Of a stretch of DNA of 64,000 nt, positions 52,688 to 61,470 are shown in pieces. The notes under the pieces are model-generated. The model saw nothing but the letters and a program-made list of their open reading frames with translations, searched no databases and was not told the DNA's origin. Each line of letters opens with the position of its first letter. Position 1 is the first letter of the stretch. Origin of the DNA: CAYOEV01 sp964403075 (lineage in GTDB: Bacteria > Bacteroidota > Bacteroidia > Cytophagales > Cyclobacteriaceae); the NCBI GenBank assembly GCA_964403075.1, contig CAYOEV010000012.1:1-64000 (forward strand), in the 5' to 3' direction. Position numbers and translations under genes: made by a program.

Positions 52688-54817
52688 TTATGCGACTTTT
52701 GGAAGCCAGATAGTGAAGGTGGTTCCCACACCTTCTTGGCTGTAGAGGTCAATGTGGCCGTTCATTTCTTCAACAAAACGTTTCACAATGGCCATCCCCA
52801 AACCAGTGGATGACTCACTGCCGGTGGGCCTGTGACCAAGGGTCGTGAACTTGTGGAAGATCCTTTCCTGGTCAGCAGAAGAAATGCCAGGCCCTTCGTC
52901 GATGACCTGAACTGCTACTAACCCATTCTCTTCTTTGATCACTATCCGTACACTTTTCCCGGAATTTGAAAACTTGATGGCATTAGAAAGTAGGTTGTCA
53001 AAGGCCTGTCGAAAAAGATCTTCATCAGCTATGGCCATGAGGGATTCATTGTTGGGCGGATTGAGTTGAATATCTTTTTCTCTGGCATGAAATGAAAAGC
53101 TTTCCAAACTACTTTGTACGATGCTGTACAACAAGACGGGTTTTAAGGACTTATTGATTTTCATATGCTCTATGGCAGAAAGGTCCAGGATATTTTCAAT
53201 CATTTTCACTGCACGATCTGAAGAATCATTGATGTACTGAAAGAATTTTTCCTGTTCATTTCTGGATAGCTCACTGGAATGAATGAGTAGCTCGGTAAGC
53301 CCCTTGATCTGACCCAGCGGGTTTTTTAGGTCGTGTGCGACGGTACCAATGAGTGTGTTTTTCTCGTCATTCAATTGCTCCAGTCGCGTGTTGGTTTTAT
53401 TCAGTGCATTATTTGCCTTGCGTTTCAAACGGTAATAGTGCCAAGTGATGAATACCACGAGCGTCAAGAACACCAGCGCCACGACCATTAAGGTTTGAAT
53501 GCGCTGTTGCTCAGTGATTTTCAGTAGAGCGGCCTGCTCTTTCCTAACGATACGCTCTCTTTCTTTGGTAAAGGCAAATTCGGCCTCCAGCCGGGCCAGA
53601 TCCTGGTTCTTCTTTCTCGATGAGATTTCCATCTCTAACTTTCGTACACGTTCCAGATAGCTCAACGCAATGGCATCGTCCGCATTGGATCGGTGAAAGT
53701 GATACAAAGCACTCAGCACCTTCAGCAAAAGTGGCTGCCTCGCTAAACGTTCTGCAATGTTTAGAGCCTCCTTCAATGACACAAGTGCCGGACTAATCTG
53801 TCCTTCAAAAACCTGCATTTCTGCACGCACAATCAACGCCTCGGCCCGCTCGTCTTCATCGTCGCAGGACAGAAAAATATTGAACTGTTCATTTAATAGC
53901 GTCCTTGATTTTTTAATAAAGCCGCATCTGAAATAAAGCGATGCCAAATCGGTTCGTAAACCTGGATTTTGACATGGTGTGGCAATTTTTCCGAGTAGCG
54001 CAAGCGATTTGTCGGCCTCTTCCAGCGCGCTGATCGTATCGCCCAAATCAAGGTAGATGTTGGCCAATGATTGGAGATCTTCTGCTTGAAATGTAAATAC
54101 ACCTAAATTTTTGTTCATAGAGATGGCTTGATTAAGGTCATCAATGGCTTTTGAGGTATCTCCAAATGCGAGTTTTACAGGAGCGAGAAACGAATAAGCC
54201 ATGGCTTCAGATTGCCGATCGCTAAGTAGGCTGAATTTTTTTGCTGCGAGTGTGTAGTTGATGATGGCACTGTCTAAAAAGCCCAATTGCGCATTGATGA
54301 GACCCAGATTCATGTAGTTGCCAGCGATATTTCCCCGGTTGCCGATGGAATCTGCTCGCCGAAAGTATCGATTGGCCAGTCGAAAATTGCTGGTCGACCT
54401 GCTTAGCTCATTCTTATCGAAGGCAATTACTCCCAGTGTGTTGTACACATCGCCCATGACTTTGATTTCATCATGGGTCTGTGCCAGTTCCAAGGACTGC
54501 AGAGCATAGGCCTCGGCCTTATCCAACTGGCCTAATTTCTGATACCCGAGGCCTATATTTCGTAAGCACAACGCAGCACCGAACGGATAGTCAATAGACA
54601 TAGACAATTCATAACCTTCTGTAGCCAGTTCAATGCTTTTTGTCGGGTCGATATTTCTGTAGGCAAAACATAAATCTGTGAGCACGTTTGCCCTTTCTTG
54701 TTCATTTGAAGCGTTGCTGAGGGCGCGATTTAAACTGTCGATACGCGCGTTTTGAGCAAATAGCTGTCCTGCTACGACCAGTAGTACCAAGAGCAATTGA
54801 AGCCGCCTTTTTTTCAT
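52688..54817 (-). CDS. TPR-type sensor histidine kinase
   Basis: A 709-residue kinase with a signal peptide (about 1-21) and a periplasmic TPR array (about 30-390, repeated L-nLG-ayAL hairpins). A coiled-coil stretch with one membrane helix (about 445-462) comes next. HisKA has VAHDLKNPLGQIKGL, and the ATPase has NLLSNAIKFSNSG, DEGPGISSADQ and GLGMAIVKRF. No response regulator adjoins it, so it is an orphan kinase; a partner gene is elsewhere. TPR kinases of this layout are common in Bacteroidota. Confidence 0.93.
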   Translation of the reverse strand: MKKRRLQLLLVLLVVAGQLFAQNARIDSLNRALSNASNEQERANVLTDLCFAYRNIDPTKSIELATEGYELSMSIDYPFGAALCLRNIGLGYQKLGQLDKAEAYALQSLELAQTHDEIKVMGDVYNTLGVIAFDKNELSRSTSNFRLANRYFRRADSIGNRGNIAGNYMNLGLINAQLGFLDSAIINYTLAAKKFSLLSDRQSEAMAYSFLAPVKLAFGDTSKAIDDLNQAISMNKNLGVFTFQAEDLQSLANIYLDLGDTISALEEADKSLALLGKIATPCQNPGLRTDLASLYFRCGFIKKSRTLLNEQFNIFLSCDDEDERAEALIVRAEMQVFEGQISPALVSLKEALNIAERLARQPLLLKVLSALYHFHRSNADDAIALSYLERVRKLEMEISSRKKNQDLARLEAEFAFTKERERIVRKEQAALLKITEQQRIQTLMVVALVFLTLVVFITWHYYRLKRKANNALNKTNTRLEQLNDEKNTLIGTVAHDLKNPLGQIKGLTELLIHSSELSRNEQEKFFQYINDSSDRAVKMIENILDLSAIEHMKINKSLKPVLLYSIVQSSLESFSFHAREKDIQLNPPNNESLMAIADEDLFRQAFDNLLSNAIKFSNSGKSVRIVIKEENGLVAVQVIDEGPGISSADQERIFHKFTTLGHRPTGSESSTGLGMAIVKRFVEEMNGHIDLYSQEGVGTTFTIWLPKVA

Positions 54818-54919
54818 TAGACTGGTTGGTTACAATCCATTTATGCTCAAAGAACGTATTTCCGCTGCTTTTTGCATAAATGTGGAGAATGATTTAATTT
54901 CCATTAAACCAAACCTAAT

Positions 54920-55180
54920 ATGAAAGAAAGAATCTTCTCAGTTTTTCCTATTTCCATTGTCCTGGTCACAGCCACGGCACAAGATGAAGTCTCCTCAAAT
55001 CAGGAAGTATGGTTGTACATGCTCGTCCTGTTGGCCGCAACATTCGCACTCATTTTCTTAGTGCTGTACCTGGTGAAAAAATTTGTTCGGATTAGCCCAG
55101 ACGTAAAAGGCGAAGACGGATGGACTTCTGGTGGTACTTATGAAGGTGGACAGGTATCAGGTGCTTCAGCTAAATGGTAA
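54920..55180 (+). CDS. Small membrane protein upstream of the TPM gene
   Basis: An 86-residue protein with an N-terminal hydrophobic signal (about 1-22) and a second hydrophobic helix (about 32-53), then a soluble Gly/Ser-rich tail. I recognise no family. The next gene starts six bases after its stop, so the two are probably co-translated. A weak promoter (TTTG followed after 20 bases by TAATTTCC) lies just before it. A partner role for the TPM protein is possible but unsupported by homology. Confidence 0.55.
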   Translation: MKERIFSVFPISIVLVTATAQDEVSSNQEVWLYMLVLLAATFALIFLVLYLVKKFVRISPDVKGEDGWTSGGTYEGGQVSGASAKW

Positions 55181-55186
55181 AAGATC

Positions 55187-55810
55187 ATGAGATACACATT
55201 CACAACAGAAGAACGAGCCGAAATGCAATCGGCCGTTAGATCCTTAGAGGTCAACACCGGAGGCGAACTCGTCACCTATTTTGTTCGGTCAAGTAATGAC
55301 TATATGGAGGCATCCTGGAAAATATCGGCGCTTGCAGGCGTTTTGGGGAGTATTTTGGTCTTTTTCAGCCCCTCTTCAGGTGTGGGGATGAGTTTTGCGC
55401 TGGCGCTGGTCGTCATTGGATTCATTTTACCCTTGCTGTTTCCTGCCATTAAACGGCTGGCCATATCAGATGCTAAAATGAGAGGAGTGGTTCTCGGCAG
55501 GGCCAAAGATGCTTTTTTCGACGAAAAGGTAGGACATACTAAAAATCGGATCGGGATATTATTGTTCATTAGCCGCCTTGAAAGACAGGTGGTGGTGCTT
55601 GGTGATAAAGAGATCAGCAACAAGGTCGACTATGCAGATTGGTACCAGGTGGTCGGGTTGGTGAGCGAGGGAATCCAAAACAAAAAAATTGGAGAAGGCA
55701 TCGCACGCGCCATTCAACAATGCGAACGATTGCTTTTGGAGCATGGCTTCAAGGGGAATGGCGATGCGGAGGGCAATGAACTAAGTGATGAGTTAAGGGA
55801 AATAAAATAA
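55187..55810 (+). CDS. TPM-domain membrane protein
   Basis: A 207-residue protein. Residues 1-40 are a soluble part of the TPM fold (FTTEERAEMQSAVRSLEVNTGGELVTYFV). Two hydrophobic segments (about 47-64 and 68-85) are followed by the second part of the fold (about 100-180, IGILLFISRLERQVVVLGDKEI and GEGIARAIQQCERLLLEHG). TPM domains act in photosystem repair in plants and in membrane stress responses in bacteria; the bacterial role is unclear. It forms a small operon with the preceding membrane protein. Confidence 0.82.
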   Translation: MRYTFTTEERAEMQSAVRSLEVNTGGELVTYFVRSSNDYMEASWKISALAGVLGSILVFFSPSSGVGMSFALALVVIGFILPLLFPAIKRLAISDAKMRGVVLGRAKDAFFDEKVGHTKNRIGILLFISRLERQVVVLGDKEISNKVDYADWYQVVGLVSEGIQNKKIGEGIARAIQQCERLLLEHGFKGNGDAEGNELSDELREIK

Positions 55811-55986
55811 AACCAATGATTTGGTCATTAGTGAGATTTGATCATTAATAAATTGTACGCTAATTCCCTGGAAGACAGTAGTAGAAATGCGTTGGCTTTA
55901 TGGGAATGATTCACAGCACTTTTTAAGTGCACACTGCGGTACGCTTTGAATTTTAAACTGAATTGTAGTATTGAGGTCAACAACAC

Positions 55987-56018
55987 AAAAAAAACCCCGT
56001 CATCCATGACGAGGTTTT
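55987..56018 (-). terminator. Strong intrinsic terminator after groEL
   Basis: On the minus strand the stem AACCTCGTCAT / ATGACGGGGTT (one mismatch, 56016-56006 with 56003-55993) with a two-base GG loop is followed by eight T. It begins about 22 bases after the groEL stop codon. The opposite strand also has a short T run, so it may end the TPM transcript too. Confidence 0.88.
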
Positions 56019-56039
56019 AATTATTTAAATGGTGCGAGA

Positions 56040-57674
56040 TTACATCATGCCGCCCATTCCACCGCCAGGCATGGCAGGAGGAGCTCCCGCATTTTCACTC
56101 TCGGGCTCATCTGCTACCACACACTCAGTAGTAAGAAGCAAGGCCGCAATGGATGCCGCATTTTCCAATGCCAATCGGGTCACTTTTGTGGGATCAATGA
56201 TACCGGCATTGAACATGTTTACATATTCTCCAGTAGAGGCATTGAAGCCATAATCATCTTTTCCCGCAACTACGGCATTCACTACCACAGAGGCCTCACC
56301 TCCGGCATTTTCAACGATGGTTCGAAGAGGGGACTGGATGGCCAATCGAATGATGTTTACACCAGTTTCCTGATCACCATTGTCTGTTTTCACTTTGTCC
56401 AGTGAGTGGATGGCGCGAATGAGAGCAACTCCACCGCCAGCAACTACACCTTCTTGCACAGCAGCGCGTGTGGCGTGAAGCGCATCGTCTACGCGATCTT
56501 TCTTTTCTTTCATTTCCACCTCTGTGGCGGCGCCAATGTACAGAATAGCTACACCTCCTGACAGTTTGGCCAGTCTTTCCTGCAGTTTTTCTTTGTCGTA
56601 ATCGGAAGTGGTATTCTCGATTTGTTGCTTTATTTGGTTGATGCGTCCCTCAATTTCCTCTTTTTTACCGGCACCATTGACAATGATCGTATTGTCCTTG
56701 TCAATATTCACCTTCTCTGCACTACCCAAATAATCAAGTGTGGCATTTTCCAATTTGTATCCACGCTCTTCCGAGATTACCGTACCACCTGTAAGCACTG
56801 CGATGTCTTCCAACATGGCTTTGCGTCGGTCACCAAAACCGGGCGCCTTCACAGCTGCAATTTTCAACGAGCCTCGGATTTTGTTGACCACCAAAGTAGC
56901 TAAAGCTTCACCTTCCACATCCTCGGAAATAATCAACAAAGGTTTTCCAGTCTGTGCGGTAGCCTCCAAAACAGGAAGAAGTTCCTTCATATTAGAAATC
57001 TTCTTATCGTAGATCAATATGTAAGGATTCTCCAACTCAGCTTCCATTTTGTCTGTGTTGGTTACGAAATATGGAGATTGATAGCCGCGGTCAAACTGCA
57101 TACCCTCTACCATTTTCACCTCTGTTTCTGTACCCTTGGCTTCCTCTACGGTGATCACTCCGTCCTTACCTACCTTGTCCATGGCATCAGCAATCATCTT
57201 ACCAATTTCAGCATCATTGTTAGCGGATACTGAAGCCACCTGAGAGATCTCATCTCCTGTAGATATTTCTTTGGATTGTTCACGGAGGTTTGCAACTACC
57301 GCATTTACTGCTTTGTCAATACCTCTCTTTAAATCCATCGGGTTGGCACCTGCTGCCACATTTTTAATACCATGACTGAATATTGACTGAGCCAGGACGG
57401 TGGCCGTGGTGGTGCCATCACCTGCGTCATCGGCAGTTTTCGATGCCACTTCTTTGACCAACTGTGCACCCATATTTTCCACAGGATCTTTCAATTCAAT
57501 TTCCTTGGCTACAGATACACCATCTTTGGTCACTGTTGGCGCACCAAACTTCTTATCCAATATGACGTTTCGGCCTTTCGGTCCCAAGGTCACTTTTACC
57601 GCATCCGCAAGTATGTCAACTCCTTTTTTCAAGTTGTCACGAGCGATGTTTTCAAAAAATATTTCTTTTGCCAT
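56040..57674 (-). CDS. groL: Chaperonin GroEL
   Basis: A 544-residue chaperonin of normal length: VTLGPKGRNVILDKKFGAPTVTKDGVSVAKEI at the start, DDAGDGTTTATVLAQ (nucleotide site), and the typical glycine/methionine tail GGGMGGMM. It forms the double-ring folding chamber with GroES. It follows groES by 28 bases. A strong terminator follows the stop codon, so groES-groEL is a two-gene unit. No CIRCE element precedes the operon. Confidence 0.98.
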   Translation of the reverse strand: MAKEIFFENIARDNLKKGVDILADAVKVTLGPKGRNVILDKKFGAPTVTKDGVSVAKEIELKDPVENMGAQLVKEVASKTADDAGDGTTTATVLAQSIFSHGIKNVAAGANPMDLKRGIDKAVNAVVANLREQSKEISTGDEISQVASVSANNDAEIGKMIADAMDKVGKDGVITVEEAKGTETEVKMVEGMQFDRGYQSPYFVTNTDKMEAELENPYILIYDKKISNMKELLPVLEATAQTGKPLLIISEDVEGEALATLVVNKIRGSLKIAAVKAPGFGDRRKAMLEDIAVLTGGTVISEERGYKLENATLDYLGSAEKVNIDKDNTIIVNGAGKKEEIEGRINQIKQQIENTTSDYDKEKLQERLAKLSGGVAILYIGAATEVEMKEKKDRVDDALHATRAAVQEGVVAGGGVALIRAIHSLDKVKTDNGDQETGVNIIRLAIQSPLRTIVENAGGEASVVVNAVVAGKDDYGFNASTGEYVNMFNAGIIDPTKVTRLALENAASIAALLLTTECVVADEPESENAGAPPAMPGGGMGGMM

Positions 57675-57702
57675 TTTCTTTGTATTTGAGTTTTGAATTC
57701 GT

Positions 57703-57981
57703 TTAAATGATACCGTAAATGTCGGATTCTTTCATGATCAAGTAATCCGTTCCGTCGATAGTAATCTCCGTGCCGGAGTACTTTCCATAAAGAACATGAT
57801 CTCCACTTTTCACAGTCAACGGCTCATCTTTTTTGCCGTTACCAACAGCAACAATCTCTCCTCGCTGAGGTTTTTCTTTTGCGGTATCGGGAATAATGAT
57901 ACCGCTAGCGGTTTTTTCTTCGGCCGCAGCGGGCTCCACCAGAACCCTGTCGGCCAATGGTGTGAAATTGACTTTAGACAT
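57703..57981 (-). CDS. groS: Co-chaperonin GroES
   Basis: A 92-residue co-chaperonin of typical length, with LADRVLVEPAAAEEKTASGIIIPDTAKEKPQRGEI and mobile loop, and ending GTDYLIMKESDIYGII. It caps GroEL. It is the first gene of the groESL unit. The 212-base upstream region contains three CTGACA motifs and a TGTCAG-N7-CTGACA palindrome instead of CIRCE, described separately. Confidence 0.97.
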   Translation of the reverse strand: MSKVNFTPLADRVLVEPAAAEEKTASGIIIPDTAKEKPQRGEIVAVGNGKKDEPLTVKSGDHVLYGKYSGTEITIDGTDYLIMKESDIYGII

Positions 57982-58054
57982 TTGTATTTAGTTTATGGAT
58001 TAGTTGAACTTCTTATTCCTCACCATTATCACGAAATGTGCCAGTATCAATAAG

Positions 58055-58136
58055 CTGACATTTTTACAGTACTAGGCCTGACAAAATCGTCCAAATATGC
58101 TTTTGACGCTTGCGGCTTGTCAGGTTTAATCTGACA
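58055..58136. promoter_or_regulatory. TGTCAG/CTGACA motif cluster upstream of groESL
   Basis: A perfect 19-base palindrome TGTCAG-N7-CTGACA lies at 58118-58136. Two more CTGACA copies occur at 58055-58060 and 58078-58083; read toward groES these are TGTCAG. No CIRCE (TTAGCACTC-N9-GAGTGCTAA) or HAIR repeat is present. The cluster lies between groES and the divergent gene at 58194, so it could serve either gene. Confidence 0.5.
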
Positions 58137-58193
58137 TTCTTGCCTGAATTGTATCAAGAGGCTAATTTTTAGGTTTAAAAATTTTCAAAGTAT

Positions 58194-58898
58194 ATGGACA
58201 GACTGCATCATGACTGGTTGACCAAAGGTTTGATTGATTATGAATACAAAAAGTATTTGCTACTTGCTTACCTAAAAGATGTGGCCGCAAAATTCGACGG
58301 AAAGGAGTTGTATCCCTTTCTTTCTGATTTGGTTTTTCATTTTCGAAATCTCAAAAAAGTACAAGACAGCAAAGAGTTGTTGTACGAATCATTCCCTCAG
58401 TCTTTGACAAAAGCAGACTTTAGGAAGTTGAAACTTGTTTATCGCCAAATGGTTAGTGATGACGAAGTAATCAAATGCCTGGAAGAGGTCATTCGATTTG
58501 CGTTGCCAAAAATTAAAGGTCTTATTGAAGAAGGTAAGGCACTTCATGAGTTTGTAGAAGCGCAAATGCATTTAGAACCAGTTGGCCTATTGCCTATTTA
58601 CCGCAAAGAAGGGTATCTGTTTGTGGAGGCCCACTCGCATAATGTCTTTATCTATCGTTACCAGGTGACCATATTTGAAGGAGCTGATGAACGCTACCAA
58701 GGCATATCTACAACGCTTTTGGGTACGGAGAAACGGGCCTTTCAAACTTATTCACATCTTAAGTTGAAACTTATCCGTCAACACAGGGATCTACCCAATC
58801 CAGCAACTTATCTGTTGACGGTGGAGTTGCCCTTCCCAATGGTCGAAACCTTACTGCCGGTGGCGAAGCGCAAATTGGTCAGTTCCCTTGCCGCGTAG
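58194..58898 (+). CDS. Conserved hypothetical protein
   Basis: A 234-residue soluble protein of a type found across Bacteroidota; the first two thirds are helical (FLSDLVFHFRNLKKVQDSKELL) and the last third is beta-rich (YLFVEAHSHNVFIYRYQVTIF). No motif suggests an activity. It is divergent from groES and its 3' end overlaps the secG 3' end by 20 bases on the opposite strand (58879-58898). The expected product is cytosolic. Confidence 0.75.
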   Translation: MDRLHHDWLTKGLIDYEYKKYLLLAYLKDVAAKFDGKELYPFLSDLVFHFRNLKKVQDSKELLYESFPQSLTKADFRKLKLVYRQMVSDDEVIKCLEEVIRFALPKIKGLIEEGKALHEFVEAQMHLEPVGLLPIYRKEGYLFVEAHSHNVFIYRYQVTIFEGADERYQGISTTLLGTEKRAFQTYSHLKLKLIRQHRDLPNPATYLLTVELPFPMVETLLPVAKRKLVSSLAA

Positions 58899-59277
58899 TA
58901 TCGATCACTGCGTCTTCAAGAGGAAAATTTTGATCAGGTGCTTGATTGATAGGATCGGACTGGATGGAATCGGCATTGAATCCCGGGATAGCTGAATTCT
59001 GTCCTCCTGCATTTTGCAAGTTTGGCGAGCTGGCTCCTTGGTCTTGTATCTGTGGTTGAATGAGGTTTGCTGCCACGGTAAGTACCAACACGGCTATGGC
59101 GAGACCCCATGTGGCTTTTTCAAGAAAATCACTGGTTTTTTTCACACCCATCAGTTGGCTGGTGCCAGATCCCCCAAATTGACTGGACAATCCACCCCCC
59201 TTGGGATTCTGCGCCAACACAACCAATACCAACAGTACGGCACACAGGATAATTAATACGATGAATGCGACGAACAT
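58879..59277 (-). CDS. secG: Preprotein translocase subunit SecG
   Basis: A 132-residue SecG with two membrane helices (about 3-20 and 58-75) around the conserved cytosolic loop AQNPKGGGLSSQFGGSGTSQLMGVKKTSDFLEKATWG. The C-terminal tail (about 75-132) is longer than in E. coli and rich in Gln, Asn and Pro, as is common in Bacteroidota. SecG stimulates SecYE-dependent protein export. It ends the miaB-to-secG operon; its start lies three bases after the TPR protein stop. Confidence 0.94.
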   Translation of the reverse strand: MFVAFIVLIILCAVLLVLVVLAQNPKGGGLSSQFGGSGTSQLMGVKKTSDFLEKATWGLAIAVLVLTVAANLIQPQIQDQGASSPNLQNAGGQNSAIPGFNADSIQSDPINQAPDQNFPLEDAVIDTTRQGN

Positions 59278-59280
59278 TGT

Positions 59281-60912
59281 TTACAATTTATCTATCAAGC
59301 CCGCAAAGTAAGTTTTTTTATCCGGAAATTTCAACTGCAGGGCTTCATAGATTTTAACAGCTTTCTTTTTGTGACCCTGCGCCAGATAAATCTCTGCCAG
59401 ACTTTCCGTTGCCAGTTCATCGTTCCACTGGGTACTGGATGCCGCCAAGTCTTCAAGTGATTCAGTTTTTTTGAGCTTATTCGTGCTAATCGACGGATTC
59501 TTTTCAATGAAGGTATTGATAATTTCCTCTTTATTCGGTGCCCGATTGGGGACTTCTTGATTGGCTTGCCTGTTCTTGTTGGAGCCTGAGAAAGCTATTT
59601 TACCACTTCCCGGTGTTTCGGTTGGTCTATTGAATCTGGATTCATTCTCGTCGAGTACAGGTTTCGAGGCAGTATGTCTTACCTCTCTAGCGACTGACTC
59701 GGAACTAGATTCATCGTTGCTGCGTGTACGTGTTCTTCTTGAAGATGCCTTGCTGATAGAGGTGGTGGATTGTTTACGAAGCTTCTCATTCAATTCCATG
59801 AAAGATTGACTGATAGAACTGGTTGGTCGTTTTTGGATGAATTCAGCACTGTCGGGATCTCTGCTTCCTCTGACCATGGTGTCTTTGTCAATGTCCGACG
59901 CCTCATTTACTTCTTTAGCAGCGATGGCTTCGGAGTTTGGTTTTTCTTCTGTAGTGGCCGCTACTTGTGGGCGAATGCTTTTAGGTACCGCAATGTTTTC
60001 TTTCGCCGAGGTAGATGCACTTTTTGTGTCTGAGTAGCGTCCTTCATTTTGGGCCTGTGTCACTGCCCTTGGTGTGGGTTTCTTGTCCTTTTCTACCTCT
60101 TCAATCACAGATTTCTTGAGGGCCTCAATCGTAGAGTCGTCGATGGTGGTCTCATTAGAGGTCGAATGCGCCCTTATCTTTTTTTTTTCATCCGATTTAA
60201 CCGCAGATGAATCTTTGGGTACTTCTTGTGAAGTACTTTTTTGGATTGAAAGATCGGTTGTACTTTCCGGTTCTGGTTGAGGTTCATCCCGGAATGCCAT
60301 ATTTTCATCTGTGGGCTTGGGAGCAGAGAGTGGTGAGCCAGCTCTTATGACGTCCGATTTTACCGTAGGGCTTATTTCACTCGCTTCGTGCGTAACAATT
60401 CGTGAGGCCGAGGTTACGGGCTTTTCTTCATCTATCTGGTCCTGAATACTTACAAAATGCATTCTGGATTTCTTTAACTCTTCCAGGTCTCGCTCCAGCT
60501 CTTCCAACAAATGATCCATCTGTTGCTCGGTAGGCACCTTCATTTGATCCAATTCGGCACGTAGCGGGGATGGCGTTTCTACGCTCACAGTTGAGGTAAC
60601 CGCTTCACTTGACGGCTGATTGGAGACTGCTATCTCAGGGTCCGGCTCACTCACTTTAGGCTTATCGGCCAAAAAGATAAGCTCCCCATTAATGTATTTC
60701 TTTAAATGCTTTCGATCTGTGGCATAAACTGCCGCTGAGCCCAACCATTTTTTGGAATCGGAATGATCCTGAAGTTTGCCCAATTGGGCCAGAATGGTAC
60801 GACCAATCGCAAAATATGGGTAAGCAAACAGTACTTTTTGCAGCTCATTTACCTGAGAAGCATCTCCCCCCTCTGGGTCACGGATTATATCGATGAATTT
60901 CTGTTTATTCAA
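59281..60912 (-). CDS. Large TPR-tail protein with disordered Ser/Glu/Lys-rich middle
   Basis: A 543-residue protein. The N-terminus (about 1-75, helical, QKVLFAYPYFAIGRTILA) is conserved in Bacteroidota, the middle (about 80-470) is low-complexity and rich in Ser, Thr, Glu, Lys and Pro, and the C-terminus (about 475-543) is a single TPR-like repeat with ESLAEIYLAQGHKKKAVKIYEAL. No signal peptide is visible. The start is a TTG at 60912, with no in-frame ATG nearby upstream. It sits between lptE and secG, but its role is unknown. Confidence 0.75.
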   Translation of the reverse strand: MNKQKFIDIIRDPEGGDASQVNELQKVLFAYPYFAIGRTILAQLGKLQDHSDSKKWLGSAAVYATDRKHLKKYINGELIFLADKPKVSEPDPEIAVSNQPSSEAVTSTVSVETPSPLRAELDQMKVPTEQQMDHLLEELERDLEELKKSRMHFVSIQDQIDEEKPVTSASRIVTHEASEISPTVKSDVIRAGSPLSAPKPTDENMAFRDEPQPEPESTTDLSIQKSTSQEVPKDSSAVKSDEKKKIRAHSTSNETTIDDSTIEALKKSVIEEVEKDKKPTPRAVTQAQNEGRYSDTKSASTSAKENIAVPKSIRPQVAATTEEKPNSEAIAAKEVNEASDIDKDTMVRGSRDPDSAEFIQKRPTSSISQSFMELNEKLRKQSTTSISKASSRRTRTRSNDESSSESVAREVRHTASKPVLDENESRFNRPTETPGSGKIAFSGSNKNRQANQEVPNRAPNKEEIINTFIEKNPSISTNKLKKTESLEDLAASSTQWNDELATESLAEIYLAQGHKKKAVKIYEALQLKFPDKKTYFAGLIDKL

Positions 60913-60942
60913 AGTGTGAGTTTAGGATAAAATTAATGAAAG

Positions 60943-61470
60943 TTACCAATTTGCTACCGATGCATTAAATATATCCAGTATGATTTGATCAAAAATTCGG
61001 TCGAGGAACTCATCTTCACTGGCTGTCAAATCTGTGGTATTGGCATCAAAGTCCTCGAAGAAGCTAAACGAGCGATTGAAATCAAAGGTGTCGTCTTTCA
61101 TATTCACATACTGCACTTTTACCGACACAGTCAATCTGGACAAAGAGGATACATTTCCTGCATTTTCCTGTCTGCCTGAAGGCGCCACAGGCGTAACGCG
61201 ATAACTTTCGATAAAGCCATCGAACTGTAGGTCACCATTTTGGTCTTCAAAATCCAGACTCGTATTGCGCTGGAAATAATCCCGCAATTTCTCTGTGAAG
61301 GTTTGACTCATATCGGAAGGTCCCAGCAATGCATTGTTGTAAAAACGGGTAATAGAGAGGGTTTTCACATCGGGAGAAATAGATGCTCCCGTAAAGGAAT
61401 ACACATTGCAGCCAGAGACACCTATGGTCAGACATAAAACGAGCAGTGCCTTAATCCTTTTCAATTTCAT
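60943..61470 (-). CDS. lptE: LptE-like LPS-assembly lipoprotein
   Basis: A 175-residue lipoprotein after the ATG at 61470; lipobox VSGC places the lipidated cysteine at residue 21. It matches the LptE family of Bacteroidota (NVYSFTGASISPDVKTLSITRFYN). LptE plugs the LptD barrel and helps place LPS on the outer leaflet of the outer membrane. I reject the ATG at 61560, which adds 30 residues out of step with the lipobox. The start overlaps the sigma-54 activator end by 20 bases. Confidence 0.85.
   Translation of the reverse strand: MKLKRIKALLVLCLTIGVSGCNVYSFTGASISPDVKTLSITRFYNNALLGPSDMSQTFTEKLRDYFQRNTSLDFEDQNGDLQFDGFIESYRVTPVAPSGRQENAGNVSSLSRLTVSVKVQYVNMKDDTFDFNRSFSFFEDFDANTTDLTASEDEFLDRIFDQIILDIFNASVANW

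Noticed and set aside
57982..58193. CIRCE or HAIR repeat before groES
   Set aside because: I searched by eye for TTAGCACTC-N9-GAGTGCTAA and for CTTGAGT-N7-ACTCAAG and found neither.
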